From: Dyadobacter sediminis
GTDB lineage: Bacteria > Bacteroidota > Bacteroidia > Cytophagales > Spirosomataceae
Reading direction: 5' to 3'
DNA length: 64,000 nucleotides
NCBI RefSeq assembly: GCF_005860765.1
Contig: NZ_VCEI01000021.1
Span: 868,001 to 932,000 of the forward strand
This document shows, piece by piece, positions 45,525 through 55,295 of this stretch. The notes beneath the pieces were generated by a model. That model was not told the DNA's origin and ran no database searches. It saw only the letters and a list, made by a program, of their open reading frames with translations. Each line of letters begins with the position of its first letter. The stretch's first letter is position 1. The position numbers and the translations under genes were made by a program.

Positions 45525-47084
45525 TTATAAAGCATCATCCAGCTGCGCACGGTGAATAGCCGTCTGCCCGATTTTGTGGCCGGCTTCCAGACCTGCCTCA
45601 CAGTCGAAGCGGTAATGAATAAGTCCGTAAATGCGGGAAACAGATGCTTCCATCGCCATTTGATTGAGCTTTTCCTTTTCTTCCGGAAAAATGTATGACA
45701 ACAATTCCGCAGCAGCACCGGAAAAAGTGGAATGGCCAGAAGTATAGGAAGGAAAGTTAGGCAATCCTACAGAAGTTTTGATCTTCTTGTTCATCTGGTT
45801 CGGGCGCGGATAATAGTAATAATACTTGGCGTCCCAGCAGCAGATTCCTGCATCCTGCAAAGTAGTTCCTAGCAAAGCAAGCGTTCTTGCAGTTCTTATT
45901 TCACTGTAACTGTTCTTATGACACAAATCGGCGGCACGGCGGTGCCAGTGACCCGGAGGAGTATAGCTTCCAACGCCATCCGACCAGAAATTTGCAATCC
46001 GGGCTTGTTCTCTTGTCTGCTTTTTGGCAATTTGCAGCAGTTCGTCAATGTTTTGCTGATACTCGGCACTTCCGATTGCAGGCGGGGGCGAAGGACGCAT
46101 TTCTGCAACTGCCGCTTTATCAAAATTCCAGGGCGTTACAAATCCGTACGTCGGGAGCATAGGCGGACGAGCCGGAAGTTCCTGGCTTACCCACGGTTCG
46201 GTTGTTCCGATGTTTTTTGCATTGGCGATCATTTCAGCTGTTTTTGACTGATTGTTTGCCGTGCTCATGCCGTCCGTTTTGGCTCTTGCCATAATTTTTG
46301 CACCAACTGCTTTTCCCAGTTCCGCACCGGCGGCAATATCACTCTCAACGTTCATTCCCGCCCACAAGCGGCTGTTTTTGTGCTGCGCCAGTTTCTCTTC
46401 CAGAAATGGTACTTCGCCCGGAAACATGGCTTTCAGGATCAGAAATGAAGCTTCAGCTACAACTGCGTCCTCGGAAGGATAAGAAGGCAAATCGGTAACA
46501 GGCAATAATGTTTTGACACTTTCGTCCATTTTGGCAGGCGCTTTCCGGTTGAATTTAAACTTATAATTCCAGGCCGTAATCAGTGCATCATACTGTGCTA
46601 CGCTCAGATAAGCAAGTGCACGCGCCGTATAAGGCGGATTGGCAAACGGAAATTTCGGATCGGCCAGTGGATTTGCGGCATCCGGAAGCGGGTATTTTCC
46701 GTCTTTATCGGAAGCAGGAGGCGTATTGTAACGGGCAGCAAGTTCACGTCCGATTTCATTCCAGCGGTAAACAGCGCCGGCACCCCAGTAATTTACAAGT
46801 TCTCTTTGCTGCGGCGTAATGGCGGCTGTTGTTTCTTTGAGCTTTAAAATTTCAGCTTTGTATTCATCGGAAGTGGCAGCTTTTGGTTCGGCAACCATGA
46901 TTTCTCCCGATGATGCAAGAACGAATGGCTTCCAGTTCCCTGCATTTTCATCCAGGCCTGAAGGTGTGTTGATGGATGCCACGGGTTCATTGACATTCTT
47001 GCTGCATGACAGGGTAAATGCTGTAATCAGTACAAAAATCAGGTATTTACTATTTCTTAGAAAGGATATGATATTATTTTTCAT
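45525..47084 (-). CDS. PAP2/vanadium-haloperoxidase-like lipoprotein
   Basis: A 519-residue protein counted from the ATG at 47084; a TTG four codons upstream is also in frame. A hydrophobic leader with lipobox TLSC is followed by a long helical region and a C-terminal PAP2 domain with the three phosphate or vanadate motifs: KYYYYYPRP, PSYTSGHSTFSG and SRIYGLIHYRFDCEAG. Such Bacteroidota proteins are either lipid phosphatases or vanadium-dependent haloperoxidase homologues; the sequence fits the latter in length and order, but activity is unproven. It is 15 bases downstream of the barrel gene and in the same operon. Confidence 0.88.
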   Translation of the reverse strand: MKNNIISFLRNSKYLIFVLITAFTLSCSKNVNEPVASINTPSGLDENAGNWKPFVLASSGEIMVAEPKAATSDEYKAEILKLKETTAAITPQQRELVNYWGAGAVYRWNEIGRELAARYNTPPASDKDGKYPLPDAANPLADPKFPFANPPYTARALAYLSVAQYDALITAWNYKFKFNRKAPAKMDESVKTLLPVTDLPSYPSEDAVVAEASFLILKAMFPGEVPFLEEKLAQHKNSRLWAGMNVESDIAAGAELGKAVGAKIMARAKTDGMSTANNQSKTAEMIANAKNIGTTEPWVSQELPARPPMLPTYGFVTPWNFDKAAVAEMRPSPPPAIGSAEYQQNIDELLQIAKKQTREQARIANFWSDGVGSYTPPGHWHRRAADLCHKNSYSEIRTARTLALLGTTLQDAGICCWDAKYYYYYPRPNQMNKKIKTSVGLPNFPSYTSGHSTFSGAAAELLSYIFPEEKEKLNQMAMEASVSRIYGLIHYRFDCEAGLEAGHKIGQTAIHRAQLDDAL

Positions 47085-47099
47085 TGTATTTAGCAATTT

Positions 47100-48026
47100 T
47101 TAATTTTTAGCAGCCTTTATATACCGGAACTGATAAAGTACGCCAACGGAATAGGAGGTACTCTGGCCAACATTGCTGCCACTCAGCACATGCGCAACCC
47201 TTGCATTTAGTCCTATATTATGAGGCTGGTATTTGGCATAAAACCCCACCGAAGTTGATTTCATGTTGTTGGTTGGAAATGGCATGTCATTGCGGCGAAT
47301 GTTGTCACCGCCGTCACATGCGCCGTGCTCAACGTATGTTTCAGCCTGAATTTCGCGTTTCATATAGCCCAGCCGTACAGCTGCATCATAAGCGTTTGGA
47401 ACAGAAACCTGATGAACATTGTAAAGATGTTTGTCGGCCTGATAAGAATCCCTGTCGATGTTGATATTGCTGCGGAAAATGTAGCTTTCGGATGCAGTCA
47501 GGTAAATGCCGCTTCTGTGCTTGTAACTTGCGAGCAATCTGGCAGTTGCTGTTTTGCATTGCATTCCGATGGACATAGGCATGAATTCGGCAACGTAATT
47601 TCCGACCGGAATGGAAGCGCCTGCAATGGCATGCATCGAAAATCCCGACTTATTGATAAATCGGTATTTCAGCCAGCCGGAAGCATCCTGAAAGCCGCGC
47701 TGCCAACGCAGGTTTCCGGCACTCGTCTGCGTCCATACGTACGGAAGCGCAACAATGGCATTCAGGTTTTTGGTTACGCCTATAGCCAGCATGGCCATTG
47801 TACTTTGTGTTGTATGTGTGCCGATATTCAGGTTTTCACGTAAAAGAGAGTTTTCCCAGTACTTGTTCCATGAACTGTTGTTGTAGGATACAGCCAGGCA
47901 AGCTGTATTTTTTGACATATAAATCGCGTCGTTAGGCATCTGCGCAAATGCGGATTGCTTTAATGACAGAATAAGCAGGAATAGCAGCAGCGAAAACTGC
48001 TTCAGATTCAGTAAATGTTTTTGCAT
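47100..48026 (-). CDS. Outer-membrane beta-barrel or transporter-like protein
   Basis: A 308-residue protein with a signal peptide (cleavage after SAFA-Q, about residue 28) and alternating hydrophobic beta-strand pattern throughout, ending in SYSVGVLYQFRYIKAAKN. Segments such as MLAIGVTKNLNAIVALPYVWT and GASIPVGNYVAEF match the transporter-type barrels (meta-pathway phenol degradation-like) that are common in Bacteroidota. It is first in an operon with the PAP2 lipoprotein, suggesting a joint envelope role. Substrate unknown. Confidence 0.75.
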   Translation of the reverse strand: MQKHLLNLKQFSLLLFLLILSLKQSAFAQMPNDAIYMSKNTACLAVSYNNSSWNKYWENSLLRENLNIGTHTTQSTMAMLAIGVTKNLNAIVALPYVWTQTSAGNLRWQRGFQDASGWLKYRFINKSGFSMHAIAGASIPVGNYVAEFMPMSIGMQCKTATARLLASYKHRSGIYLTASESYIFRSNINIDRDSYQADKHLYNVHQVSVPNAYDAAVRLGYMKREIQAETYVEHGACDGGDNIRRNDMPFPTNNMKSTSVGFYAKYQPHNIGLNARVAHVLSGSNVGQSTSYSVGVLYQFRYIKAAKN

Positions 48027-48157
48027 TGAAGATGGAATTGTAAAGTCCGCGTATACTTACCGGATTGATAATGAGCAATTACCAATGGGAGTAAATGGCC
48101 GACAAAATGATCTGATTAAGCTTGAATGCCGTTTTCAAGGAAACAGCGAAAGAAAAA

Positions 48158-48751
48158 TCAGCAAAATTCGGGAGGAGGTGTCGGCAGCCGGATGTCTATG
48201 GAAGCATATACTGCTTTCACCGGCAGACTGTTGAATTTTGTCAGCTGTTCTGAAAAGCAGGTTTTAGGAATATCAAACTCGAATGTGCTTGGAACATAGT
48301 TTTTCAGCAGGTTACCGAGCAATTTAACAGCTTTACTGTAAGGATTATTGGGATAGTCGGCCTCCGGATTGCTCAGCATTTCCATGGCATTGGCCAGTTC
48401 AAAGAAATGGTCGCGGGCAGCCTGATTGGATTTGAGCGTTACATAAAGCGTATCATTTTCATGCAGAATGTGCGTCGGATTATAAAAATTTCCATCCTGT
48501 CGTACAAGTCCTTCAATGTTATCAGAAATCTCTACATTATCCGAATAAGGCAAAGACGGAAGATACATTTTCATCACTTTCCAATCTTCTTTTCCATCGG
48601 TAAGGGAAGCAACTTTAAAGTCTTTTTCAAAAAAAAGCACGGCAAACGTCAGCCCGAACGTATTGTAGAGCAGCAGAGCCAATAAACATATCGGTGCTAT
48701 TTTTTTCAATGGAATGAGGATTTGTTCCAAATTTAATAAAAATAGTTTCAA
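48158..48751 (-). CDS. Exported small protein of unknown function
   Basis: A 197-residue protein with a hydrophobic N-terminal segment (about 18-42) that is probably a signal anchor, and a polar periplasmic domain with a helical middle part and a PTPPPEFC ending. I recognise no family. It lies 131 bases upstream of the barrel gene on the same strand and may belong to the same unit, but a separate promoter is equally possible. The remaining gap to DinB (48752-48934) shows no clear site. Confidence 0.6.
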   Translation of the reverse strand: MKLFLLNLEQILIPLKKIAPICLLALLLYNTFGLTFAVLFFEKDFKVASLTDGKEDWKVMKMYLPSLPYSDNVEISDNIEGLVRQDGNFYNPTHILHENDTLYVTLKSNQAARDHFFELANAMEMLSNPEADYPNNPYSKAVKLLGNLLKNYVPSTFEFDIPKTCFSEQLTKFNSLPVKAVYASIDIRLPTPPPEFC

Positions 48752-48934
48752 TAATCCAAGTGACTTGTAAATTACTATTTATCAACATTTGGGCACAAAA
48801 TGAAGTCACCGCCGGTAAATAAATTTATCTTGTTACTGAGCCTGAAATAGCTTCCTTTTGATACGTTTGACTGCTGATTTTTCTGAACTGGAAATTTGAA
48901 TTTTATTAACTTACCCGCATAAACGAATTTGTAA

Positions 48935-49453
48935 ATGAAAAGATCCGCAATTAATCCGATGCCTGCTTTTTTTGACCGCTATATCAATCTGGTCGAAGAT
49001 ATTGATTTGTTTGAAGCATTTGAAAAATATACACCGGACAAAGTTTATTCCGATAAAGTGAAACTGACCGCTCTCGGAAACCGGGTATATGCTGAAGATA
49101 AATGGACTGCAAAGGATATTTTGCAGCACGTAATTGATAATGAAAGAATCATGGCTTACAGGGCATTGCGTTTTTCCAGAAATGACAAGACCGAATTGCC
49201 GGGTTACGATGAAGCCGTGTTGGGAGCAAATACAACAGCTGTGCTGCGTTCGGTTGATGATCTGATGGAGGAATTCAACGATGTGAGAAAGTCGACAATT
49301 ACGCTCTTCAAAAATATGAATGATACCATGCTTTTAAATTCCGGAACAGCCAACAAAACCGAGATTTCGCCCCTGGCGCTCGGTTTTGTCATCATCGGCC
49401 ATCCGGTTCATCATATGCATGTCATTTCTGAACGGTACTTTCCTCTGCTTTAA
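48935..49453 (+). CDS. DinB family protein
   Basis: A 172-residue four-helix-bundle protein of the DinB/YfiT group. The likely metal-binding histidines are in [17 protein letters not shown] (about 61-77) and in the C-terminal [18 protein letters not shown]. Members act as thiol-dependent transferases or hydrolases, for example with bacillithiol, though many are uncharacterised. Its last four bases overlap the end of the convergent YyaL gene. Confidence 0.88.
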   Translation: MKRSAINPMPAFFDRYINLVEDIDLFEAFEKYTPDKVYSDKVKLTALGNRVYAEDKWTAKDILQHVIDNERIMAYRALRFSRNDKTELPGYDEAVLGANTTAVLRSVDDLMEEFNDVRKSTITLFKNMNDTMLLNSGTANKTEISPLALGFVIIGHPVHHMHVISERYFPLL

Positions 49454-51465
49454 ATACTGGTAAGCTGACTAAGTGCATCTTCCACATTCGTCACCGGCAG
49501 CTGGCAGGTTTTATCATAGCAAACATAAATAGCTGTCTGTGAATTGATCTCGGTTCTGCTTTGCAACAAGGGCAAACCGGAAGTTTTTGCAGTACCCATT
49601 ACTATTTTGTTGGGAATGAAAAAACGGTCAAAATCCTTGCGAATGGCCTCGGCATTTGCCCCAACGATAGCTATTTCAGCTGTTGGCGTAGTTCTCATGC
49701 AGTAAAGTGCTGCCCAGTTTGTAACCCATTGCACGTCCGACATCATGATCTTTTCCATTTTGGACAGCATCGTGTCGGCTATTTGCAGGTATTCACTGTC
49801 ATCCAGCATTTTTCCGAGCACATAAAGGTTATGCGCCATTATGGAATTGGAAGCTGGAACGACATTGTCAAACAATTCCTTTTTTCTTGCGATCAGCGAT
49901 TCGCCGGAAGCGTCTGTAAAATGAAAGAATCCTTCTTCCTGATCGTAAAAGTTGGTTATGGTGTAATTTGCCAGTTGCCGAGCCTGTTCAATCCAGGTTT
50001 CATCAAAGGAAATCTGATACAATGCCAGATATGCTTCGATAATAGCGGCGTAATCTTCCAGAAAACCGGTTATGGTTGCATTGCCGTTTTTATAACTATG
50101 CAGTAATTGACCCTCTTTTGTCATTTTGGTCAGGATAAACTGCCCGGCCGACAATGCCAGCTTTTGAATGTGTTCGTCGCCCAGAGCGCGGTAACAATCA
50201 CACAAGCCTTTGATCAGCAAGCCATTCCATGAAGCAAGAATTTTATCATCCAGACCGGGCCTTACTCTTTTGGCACGCTCGGTAAAAAGCTTGTTCAGGG
50301 CACCTTTATAACGGGCTTCGAAATCCAGCAAGTTTATTCCCAAAGCTCTGGCCTCAATTTCTGCAGGTTGTGTAAGGTGCAGATGATTATGTCCTTCTTC
50401 CCAGTTGCCGTTTGCTGAGATGTTATAGATTTTTGAAAACCATTCAAAATCTCCGCCCAGAATATGGCTCATTTCATCTTGTGTCCAGATGTAAAATTTT
50501 CCTTCAATGCCTTCGCTGTCAGCATCCAGCGCTGAATAAAACCCGCCTTCGTCACTGCGCATTTCATTTTCCAGCCACTGGATTGTCTGCGTCATTCTGT
50601 CGGCATAGAGCGGATTTTTTGTAAGAGAATAAGCCTCAGCATAAATGCTTAACAATTGCCCGTTATCGTATAGCATTTTTTCGAAATGCGGAATAAACCA
50701 TTTATCATCAACCGAATAGCGGGCCCAGCCGCCGCCAACATGGTCGTAAATTCCGCCGAGTGCAATTCTGTTCAGCGACAGTTCTATATGGGCAAGTGCT
50801 TCCGGATTCTGGCTGATATCGTAATAACGGAGCAAAAATTTATAAATGGAAGGCATCGGAAATTTCGGAGCACGATCCATTCCGCCTCTTTGCATATCAA
50901 AATTTCTCTGAAGATGTTCAAACATCGAATCTGCACCGGCCAGGTTGTAACCTTTGTTTCCGGCAGTCAATCCATATTTTTTCGTGTCAGAAACAACCAT
51001 GTTGTGCACGAATCCTTCGGCTGATTCGGCCAGTTCATCGTAATGATTTGTAAAAGCGTCATGAATGCTTTTCAGAAGCTGCACCCAGTTTTGAGGCGGC
51101 AGATAAGTTACACCATAAAACGGCTTTGTGTCCGGCAACAGAAAAACATTCAGCGGCCAGCCTCCGCGTACACCCATTGCCTGCACGGCGTCCATATATA
51201 CGGCATCCACATCCGGCCGTTCTTCACGGTCTACTTTAATGCAGATAAAATATTCGTTCATTACATTCGCGATCGCCTCTTTTTCAAAACATTCGCGTTC
51301 CATGACATGGCACCAGTGACAGGCAGAATAACCAATACTGACCAGAATCGGTTTGTTTTCGGTTCTGGCTTTAGTTAAAGCCTCTTCGCCCCACGGAAAC
51401 CAGTCTACTGGATTATGGGCATGCTGAAGTAAATACGGGCTGGTTTGCTGGCTGAGACGATTCAT
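49450..51465 (-). CDS. YyaL/DUF255 thioredoxin-domain protein
   Basis: A 671-residue protein with an N-terminal thioredoxin-like DUF255 domain, including CHWC (49-52) in [16 protein letters not shown], followed by an alpha/alpha-barrel (six-hairpin-like) domain. The start [22 protein letters not shown] (in part) is diagnostic. The family (YyaL, human SSP411) has unclear function; a mannose-related epimerase-like or redox role has been suggested. It stands between the DinB gene and the T9SS gene, 18 bases from the latter on the same strand, so the T9SS gene may be read first into it. Confidence 0.92.
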   Translation of the reverse strand: MNRLSQQTSPYLLQHAHNPVDWFPWGEEALTKARTENKPILVSIGYSACHWCHVMERECFEKEAIANVMNEYFICIKVDREERPDVDAVYMDAVQAMGVRGGWPLNVFLLPDTKPFYGVTYLPPQNWVQLLKSIHDAFTNHYDELAESAEGFVHNMVVSDTKKYGLTAGNKGYNLAGADSMFEHLQRNFDMQRGGMDRAPKFPMPSIYKFLLRYYDISQNPEALAHIELSLNRIALGGIYDHVGGGWARYSVDDKWFIPHFEKMLYDNGQLLSIYAEAYSLTKNPLYADRMTQTIQWLENEMRSDEGGFYSALDADSEGIEGKFYIWTQDEMSHILGGDFEWFSKIYNISANGNWEEGHNHLHLTQPAEIEARALGINLLDFEARYKGALNKLFTERAKRVRPGLDDKILASWNGLLIKGLCDCYRALGDEHIQKLALSAGQFILTKMTKEGQLLHSYKNGNATITGFLEDYAAIIEAYLALYQISFDETWIEQARQLANYTITNFYDQEEGFFHFTDASGESLIARKKELFDNVVPASNSIMAHNLYVLGKMLDDSEYLQIADTMLSKMEKIMMSDVQWVTNWAALYCMRTTPTAEIAIVGANAEAIRKDFDRFFIPNKIVMGTAKTSGLPLLQSRTEINSQTAIYVCYDKTCQLPVTNVEDALSQLTSI

Positions 51466-51483
51466 AAGCTTGACAAGAAAATA

Positions 51484-53151
51484 CTATTGATGAACAATTA
51501 CCTTTTTGATAATCGTTTTGGTATGACTTGTGAAGCGGGCAAAATATATGCCAGAGGAAAGTTTCGGCAGATTTATAATGTCTTTGGTTTGTCCGTTTAC
51601 AGCTTTAAGGCTCTTTTGCAAAACGGTTTGCCCGCTTTTATTCAGCAATGAAAAGTCAACTTCAGTAACGCCGTTTATTCCGGTAAGCACGACATTCAGC
51701 TCATACTGAACAGGATTGGCAAATACGTTAACTTCCGACAAAAACGCTTCGGTTCCATTTACCGTATCGTTCAGGTCAAATTTGCAGAGAAAAACCTGCT
51801 TTCCTTTTAAGCTGATGGTTTTATACCAGTTTTTATAAAATACCGTAATTTCCGTTTGGTCATTGTCGGCCGCATACGGGTTCTGTGCTGCAATCAGAAT
51901 ATTGTTTTCTTTTACAACGCCTCGCCAGATCGGATTCTGCAGTTCCATATGATCGCGTGCCGATTGCGGAATGACAAGTTCATAGTCTCCTTCAAACATA
52001 TCCTTGAACTCAGACAATCTGTAAAGCCCATGAATAAAATGTTCGTACGGCGCATAGTTTTCCTGACGTGTTCCCGGAAAAAACGGATTTTCCCAGAGCC
52101 AAAGTCCCTTTGCGCCGGAAAAGAATGGAAAGATCGCTGTTGCCTCCGCCATGAATGACGAAATAAACGGTGTATCCGGATCGTAACTGTCATGTACACG
52201 CATCCATACAAAAGGAATCACAGGCTTGTCACTCCATGCGGTGTTAGCCTCTATGTTAAACAGAAGATAAGACAGATAATCTTTGCCGATCGGATGGTCA
52301 TAACCATAATAATAGTAAGGCGAAGGTGTCAGAAAATCCAACGCATTGTAAAAACTGCCACCGATTTTCCCGGCATCATCCTGCGCAAGATAATGCGTTC
52401 TTGCAAGATTGGTGGTCCAGTCCTGCCAGCTGTTGGAAGTAATATTCAGCCAGGTATTCCGGACTGGCACATCGCTGTAACTGGAAACCTGCACATTCGG
52501 ATACTTCATTTTCAGCCGCTTTATGGCTTCCGAATACCACCATCGCATGTCTTTTTTGTAGGCAAAAAGAAAATCGGCGTCGGAAAGGCTACGGTATTGC
52601 TGAGGAATCTGGTTATTGGTTTTCAGTGCCAGAATGTCCCGGTCTTCCCGCTGCATGCGCTCGATATCCAGGCATACAATATCCGCATCCGGAACCGTTG
52701 CGGCATACTGATCCCAGTAATTCCGGTAAGCGGCCGTATCATTTCCCCAGGGACTTCGCAGCATATTATCGGCCCACGGCTGGTTCCCGCTGGAAGTAGC
52801 CACGCCGTACCATATGATTGCACGATTCGCAGGATTTAAAGATCCGGGTTCATTTCCGCTGAATGTGGCAAGATGGCTGAAACCATGCTTTAGCGGTTGT
52901 GACTGCGTGTCGCCAAACCTTGGAGCGTTGTAAATGATTTTGAACGGAAGTGAAAACTCCGGAAATTTTGACCACTCAATAGTGTTGTTGCTGCCAACCG
53001 GTGTTAGTACATATCCGGGTTCACAATCCTGCGCAAACAATGCATATGGATATTTTATCAACATTATAAAAACAGCTGCAAAAGTGCTGACACGCATCAT
53101 CATAAATGGGATCATAAGAATTGACCGGACAAATTCGTTACTTTGCAACAT
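51484..53151 (-). CDS. T9SS-secreted protein with unknown, possibly hydrolase-like, domain
   Basis: A 555-residue protein with a signal peptide; the segment MRVSTFAAVFIMLIKYPYALFAQ suggests the real start may be about 16-18 residues inside the longest frame. The C-terminal 80 residues form a type A sorting domain for the type IX secretion system: NVFANPVQYELNVV, FSLLNKSGQTVLQ and LSSGIYFARFTSHTKTIIKKVIVHQ (in part). The central 350 residues contain DIVCLDIERMQ and MRWWYSEAIKRLKMKYPNV, which look like strands and helices of a TIM barrel, so a glycoside-hydrolase-like enzyme is plausible, but I recognise no family. Confidence 0.8.
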   Translation of the reverse strand: MLQSNEFVRSILMIPFMMMRVSTFAAVFIMLIKYPYALFAQDCEPGYVLTPVGSNNTIEWSKFPEFSLPFKIIYNAPRFGDTQSQPLKHGFSHLATFSGNEPGSLNPANRAIIWYGVATSSGNQPWADNMLRSPWGNDTAAYRNYWDQYAATVPDADIVCLDIERMQREDRDILALKTNNQIPQQYRSLSDADFLFAYKKDMRWWYSEAIKRLKMKYPNVQVSSYSDVPVRNTWLNITSNSWQDWTTNLARTHYLAQDDAGKIGGSFYNALDFLTPSPYYYYGYDHPIGKDYLSYLLFNIEANTAWSDKPVIPFVWMRVHDSYDPDTPFISSFMAEATAIFPFFSGAKGLWLWENPFFPGTRQENYAPYEHFIHGLYRLSEFKDMFEGDYELVIPQSARDHMELQNPIWRGVVKENNILIAAQNPYAADNDQTEITVFYKNWYKTISLKGKQVFLCKFDLNDTVNGTEAFLSEVNVFANPVQYELNVVLTGINGVTEVDFSLLNKSGQTVLQKSLKAVNGQTKDIINLPKLSSGIYFARFTSHTKTIIKKVIVHQ

Positions 53152-53243
53152 GCTTTACCGGATTTCCTGAGAACTTGAATTTCCGGAATACATGGATGCC
53201 GGTAAACTGAATAAAATTGCATTGAAACATAAATTAAACAGAT

Positions 53244-53702
53244 ATGAGACGATTGCTGCTTTTTACACCACTATTTTTAACCATGTTTTTGCTGGGATGC
53301 AGTAAAGATAACGAGAAGAATGAAACGCCTGATCTTACAGAAAAGGATAAAATACTCATCAATTATCCATGGCGAATGCAAACGGTTACAGATCTTACCG
53401 GAAATGACATTTCAATTAACCAGCTGAATACGCAGACAAGAGCAATTAAGGAAGTAATGGACATTCAGTTTCTGCAGAATAACGTCACAAAAGCCATTGA
53501 TCAGGGTTCAAAACAGGTGATTAACGGGGGAACATGGTATCTGATCAATGACAATAAAACGCTGGATATCAAGATATCCGGTTTTTCGGGAACGTTCGGG
53601 GTCGAAGAGCTGACAAACAGCAGACTAAGACTGAAAAGTGTAATGCCGGTCAATGGTGTAGATCAAGAAACGATCATGGTTTTTGCACCGGTAATAAAAT
53701 AG
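53244..53702 (+). CDS. Small lipoprotein, lipocalin-like
   Basis: A 152-residue lipoprotein with lipobox FLLGC (Cys19). The mature part is beta-rich with a W-R-M strand near the start (YPWRMQTVTDLTGND) and a TWYLINDNKTLDIKISG stretch, the usual look of Bacteroidota lipocalin-like lipoproteins. Function unknown. A TTACTTTGC-type -7 sequence (about 53138) lies about 100 bases upstream. Confidence 0.75.
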   Translation: MRRLLLFTPLFLTMFLLGCSKDNEKNETPDLTEKDKILINYPWRMQTVTDLTGNDISINQLNTQTRAIKEVMDIQFLQNNVTKAIDQGSKQVINGGTWYLINDNKTLDIKISGFSGTFGVEELTNSRLRLKSVMPVNGVDQETIMVFAPVIK

Positions 53703-53784
53703 AGGAAACGGTGTTTCTGCAAATTGTTTAGCAAGCGGCGGATTAAATCTGCCGCTTTTCTTATTTTGTAGGAAATTTACACTG

Positions 53785-55098
53785 ATGAAGAAAAACGATC
53801 CCTTGATAATAAATGCCTGGTGTATGTACGACTGGGCCAATTCGGTTCATGCACTTGTTATTGTCTCCAGTATTTTTCCTGTTTATTTCAGCGCTACAGC
53901 ATTAAGCGCATCCGGAACGGCTAACATCAGTTTTTTCGGAGCCCAGATCAAAAGTTCAGTGCTTTTTTCCTATACCGTTTCCGCTGCATTTCTGATAACG
54001 GCACTTTTGATTCCTTTATGCACCGGCATTGCAGATTATACCGGTAAGAAGAAGCGGTTTATGCAGTTTTTCTGCTATCTGGGCGCGGTCAGCTGCATGC
54101 TTTTGTATTTTTTTACAAAGGAAACACTGATTCCGTCTGTTTTCCTGTTTGGACTTAGTCTGGTCGGATGGAGCGGAAGTATTGTATTTTATGATTCCTA
54201 CCTTCCGGAAATTGCTACGGAGGATAATTTTGACCGTTACAGTGCCCGCGGATTTTCATTGGGTTACCTTGGAAGTGTTTTGCTGCTTTTATTTAATCTG
54301 AGCATGGTTCTTGCGCCTGAATTCTATGGCATAACCCAGAAGTCGCTCCCTGCAAGAATTTCCTTTTTCACCGTCGGACTCTGGTGGATGCTTTTTGCAC
54401 AGATTCCCTTTCGTTATTTACCTTCCGGCAACGCTGGTAATCGTAAGGCTGACAATCCGGTATTTAACGGTTTTGAAGAACTCAAGAAAGTATTTTTCCA
54501 GGTAAAACATCAGCCTTTCTTGTCCAAGTTTTTGAGCGCATTCTTTGTTTATACCATGGGATTAAGAACAGTCATGTACGTGGCGACCATTTTCGGAGCC
54601 ACAGAATTGAAACTGCCTTCGCAGAGCCTGATCATAACGGTCTTGCTGATTCAGATTGTCGGAATTGCCGGGTCGTTTGCTTTTGCATGGCTTTCCGGTA
54701 AAATCGGGAACATTCATGCCTTGATGATCGGCGTTGCCATCTGGATCGGCATTTGCACGGCGGCTTATTACACGACCGAAGCCGTTGAATTCTACTTTGT
54801 GGCATGTGCAGTAGGGATGGTGATGGGCGGTATTCAATCGCTTTCACGTTCTACTTATTCCAAACTGATTCCGGAAAATACGCCGGACACTGCTTCCTAT
54901 TTCAGTTTTTACGATGTTACCGAAAAGCTGGCCATTGTAATGGGGACATTTATTTACGGAACGGTTGAGTATCTTACCGGAAGCATGCGAAACAGCATTC
55001 TGGCTTTGCTGGTCATTTTTATGATCGGGTTGATTTTACTTTATCGCATTCCTTCCCGAAAAGTTTACCGTTTTGAATTGGAGCGTAATGAAAATTGA
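53785..55098 (+). CDS. MFS permease of the UMF1/Atg22-like group
   Basis: A 437-residue protein with 12 predicted membrane helices. The N-terminal INAWCMYDWANSVHALV (about 9-25), the loop SYLPEIATEDNFDRYSARGFSLGYLGS (in part) and SLSRSTYSKLIPENTPDTASYFSFYDVTEK (in part) are typical of the UMF1 family. It probably exports small molecules such as amino acids by proton coupling, but the substrate is not known. The gene ends 22 bases before the tRNA gene. Confidence 0.9.
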   Translation: MKKNDPLIINAWCMYDWANSVHALVIVSSIFPVYFSATALSASGTANISFFGAQIKSSVLFSYTVSAAFLITALLIPLCTGIADYTGKKKRFMQFFCYLGAVSCMLLYFFTKETLIPSVFLFGLSLVGWSGSIVFYDSYLPEIATEDNFDRYSARGFSLGYLGSVLLLLFNLSMVLAPEFYGITQKSLPARISFFTVGLWWMLFAQIPFRYLPSGNAGNRKADNPVFNGFEELKKVFFQVKHQPFLSKFLSAFFVYTMGLRTVMYVATIFGATELKLPSQSLIITVLLIQIVGIAGSFAFAWLSGKIGNIHALMIGVAIWIGICTAAYYTTEAVEFYFVACAVGMVMGGIQSLSRSTYSKLIPENTPDTASYFSFYDVTEKLAIVMGTFIYGTVEYLTGSMRNSILALLVIFMIGLILLYRIPSRKVYRFELERNEN

Positions 55099-55120
55099 TT
55101 TAATATTGAAGAATTAAAAA

Positions 55121-55195
55121 AGGAGGTTAGCTCAGCTGGTTCAGAGCGCCGCCTTGACAGGGCGGAGGTCAGCGGTTCGAACCCGCTACTTCCTA
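55121..55195 (+). tRNA. tRNA-Val (anticodon GAC)
   Basis: A complete 75-base cloverleaf: acceptor arm aggaggt/acttcct with discriminator A at 55195, D-arm gctc/gagc, anticodon stem ccgcc/ggcgg with loop ttgacag, and T-arm agcgg-ttcgaac-ccgct. The anticodon GAC (55156-55158) reads valine GUC and GUU codons. No CCA is encoded at the 3' end. A terminator follows 25 bases later. Confidence 0.93.
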
Positions 55196-55219
55196 CGGAT
55201 TTATCAGAGCAATTAAATG

Positions 55220-55256
55220 AAAACAGCCTGCTACCAATTTGGTGCAGGCTGTTTTT
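55220..55256 (+). terminator. Terminator after tRNA-Val
   Basis: A 12-bp stem (aaaacagcctgc at 55220-55231, gcaggctgtttt at 55244-55255), extended by acca/tggt, followed by T. It may also stop the convergent infB transcript. Confidence 0.85.
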
Positions 55257-55295
55257 GTATTATTTAAACGAAGATTTTTCTTCTGTACTATTTTC

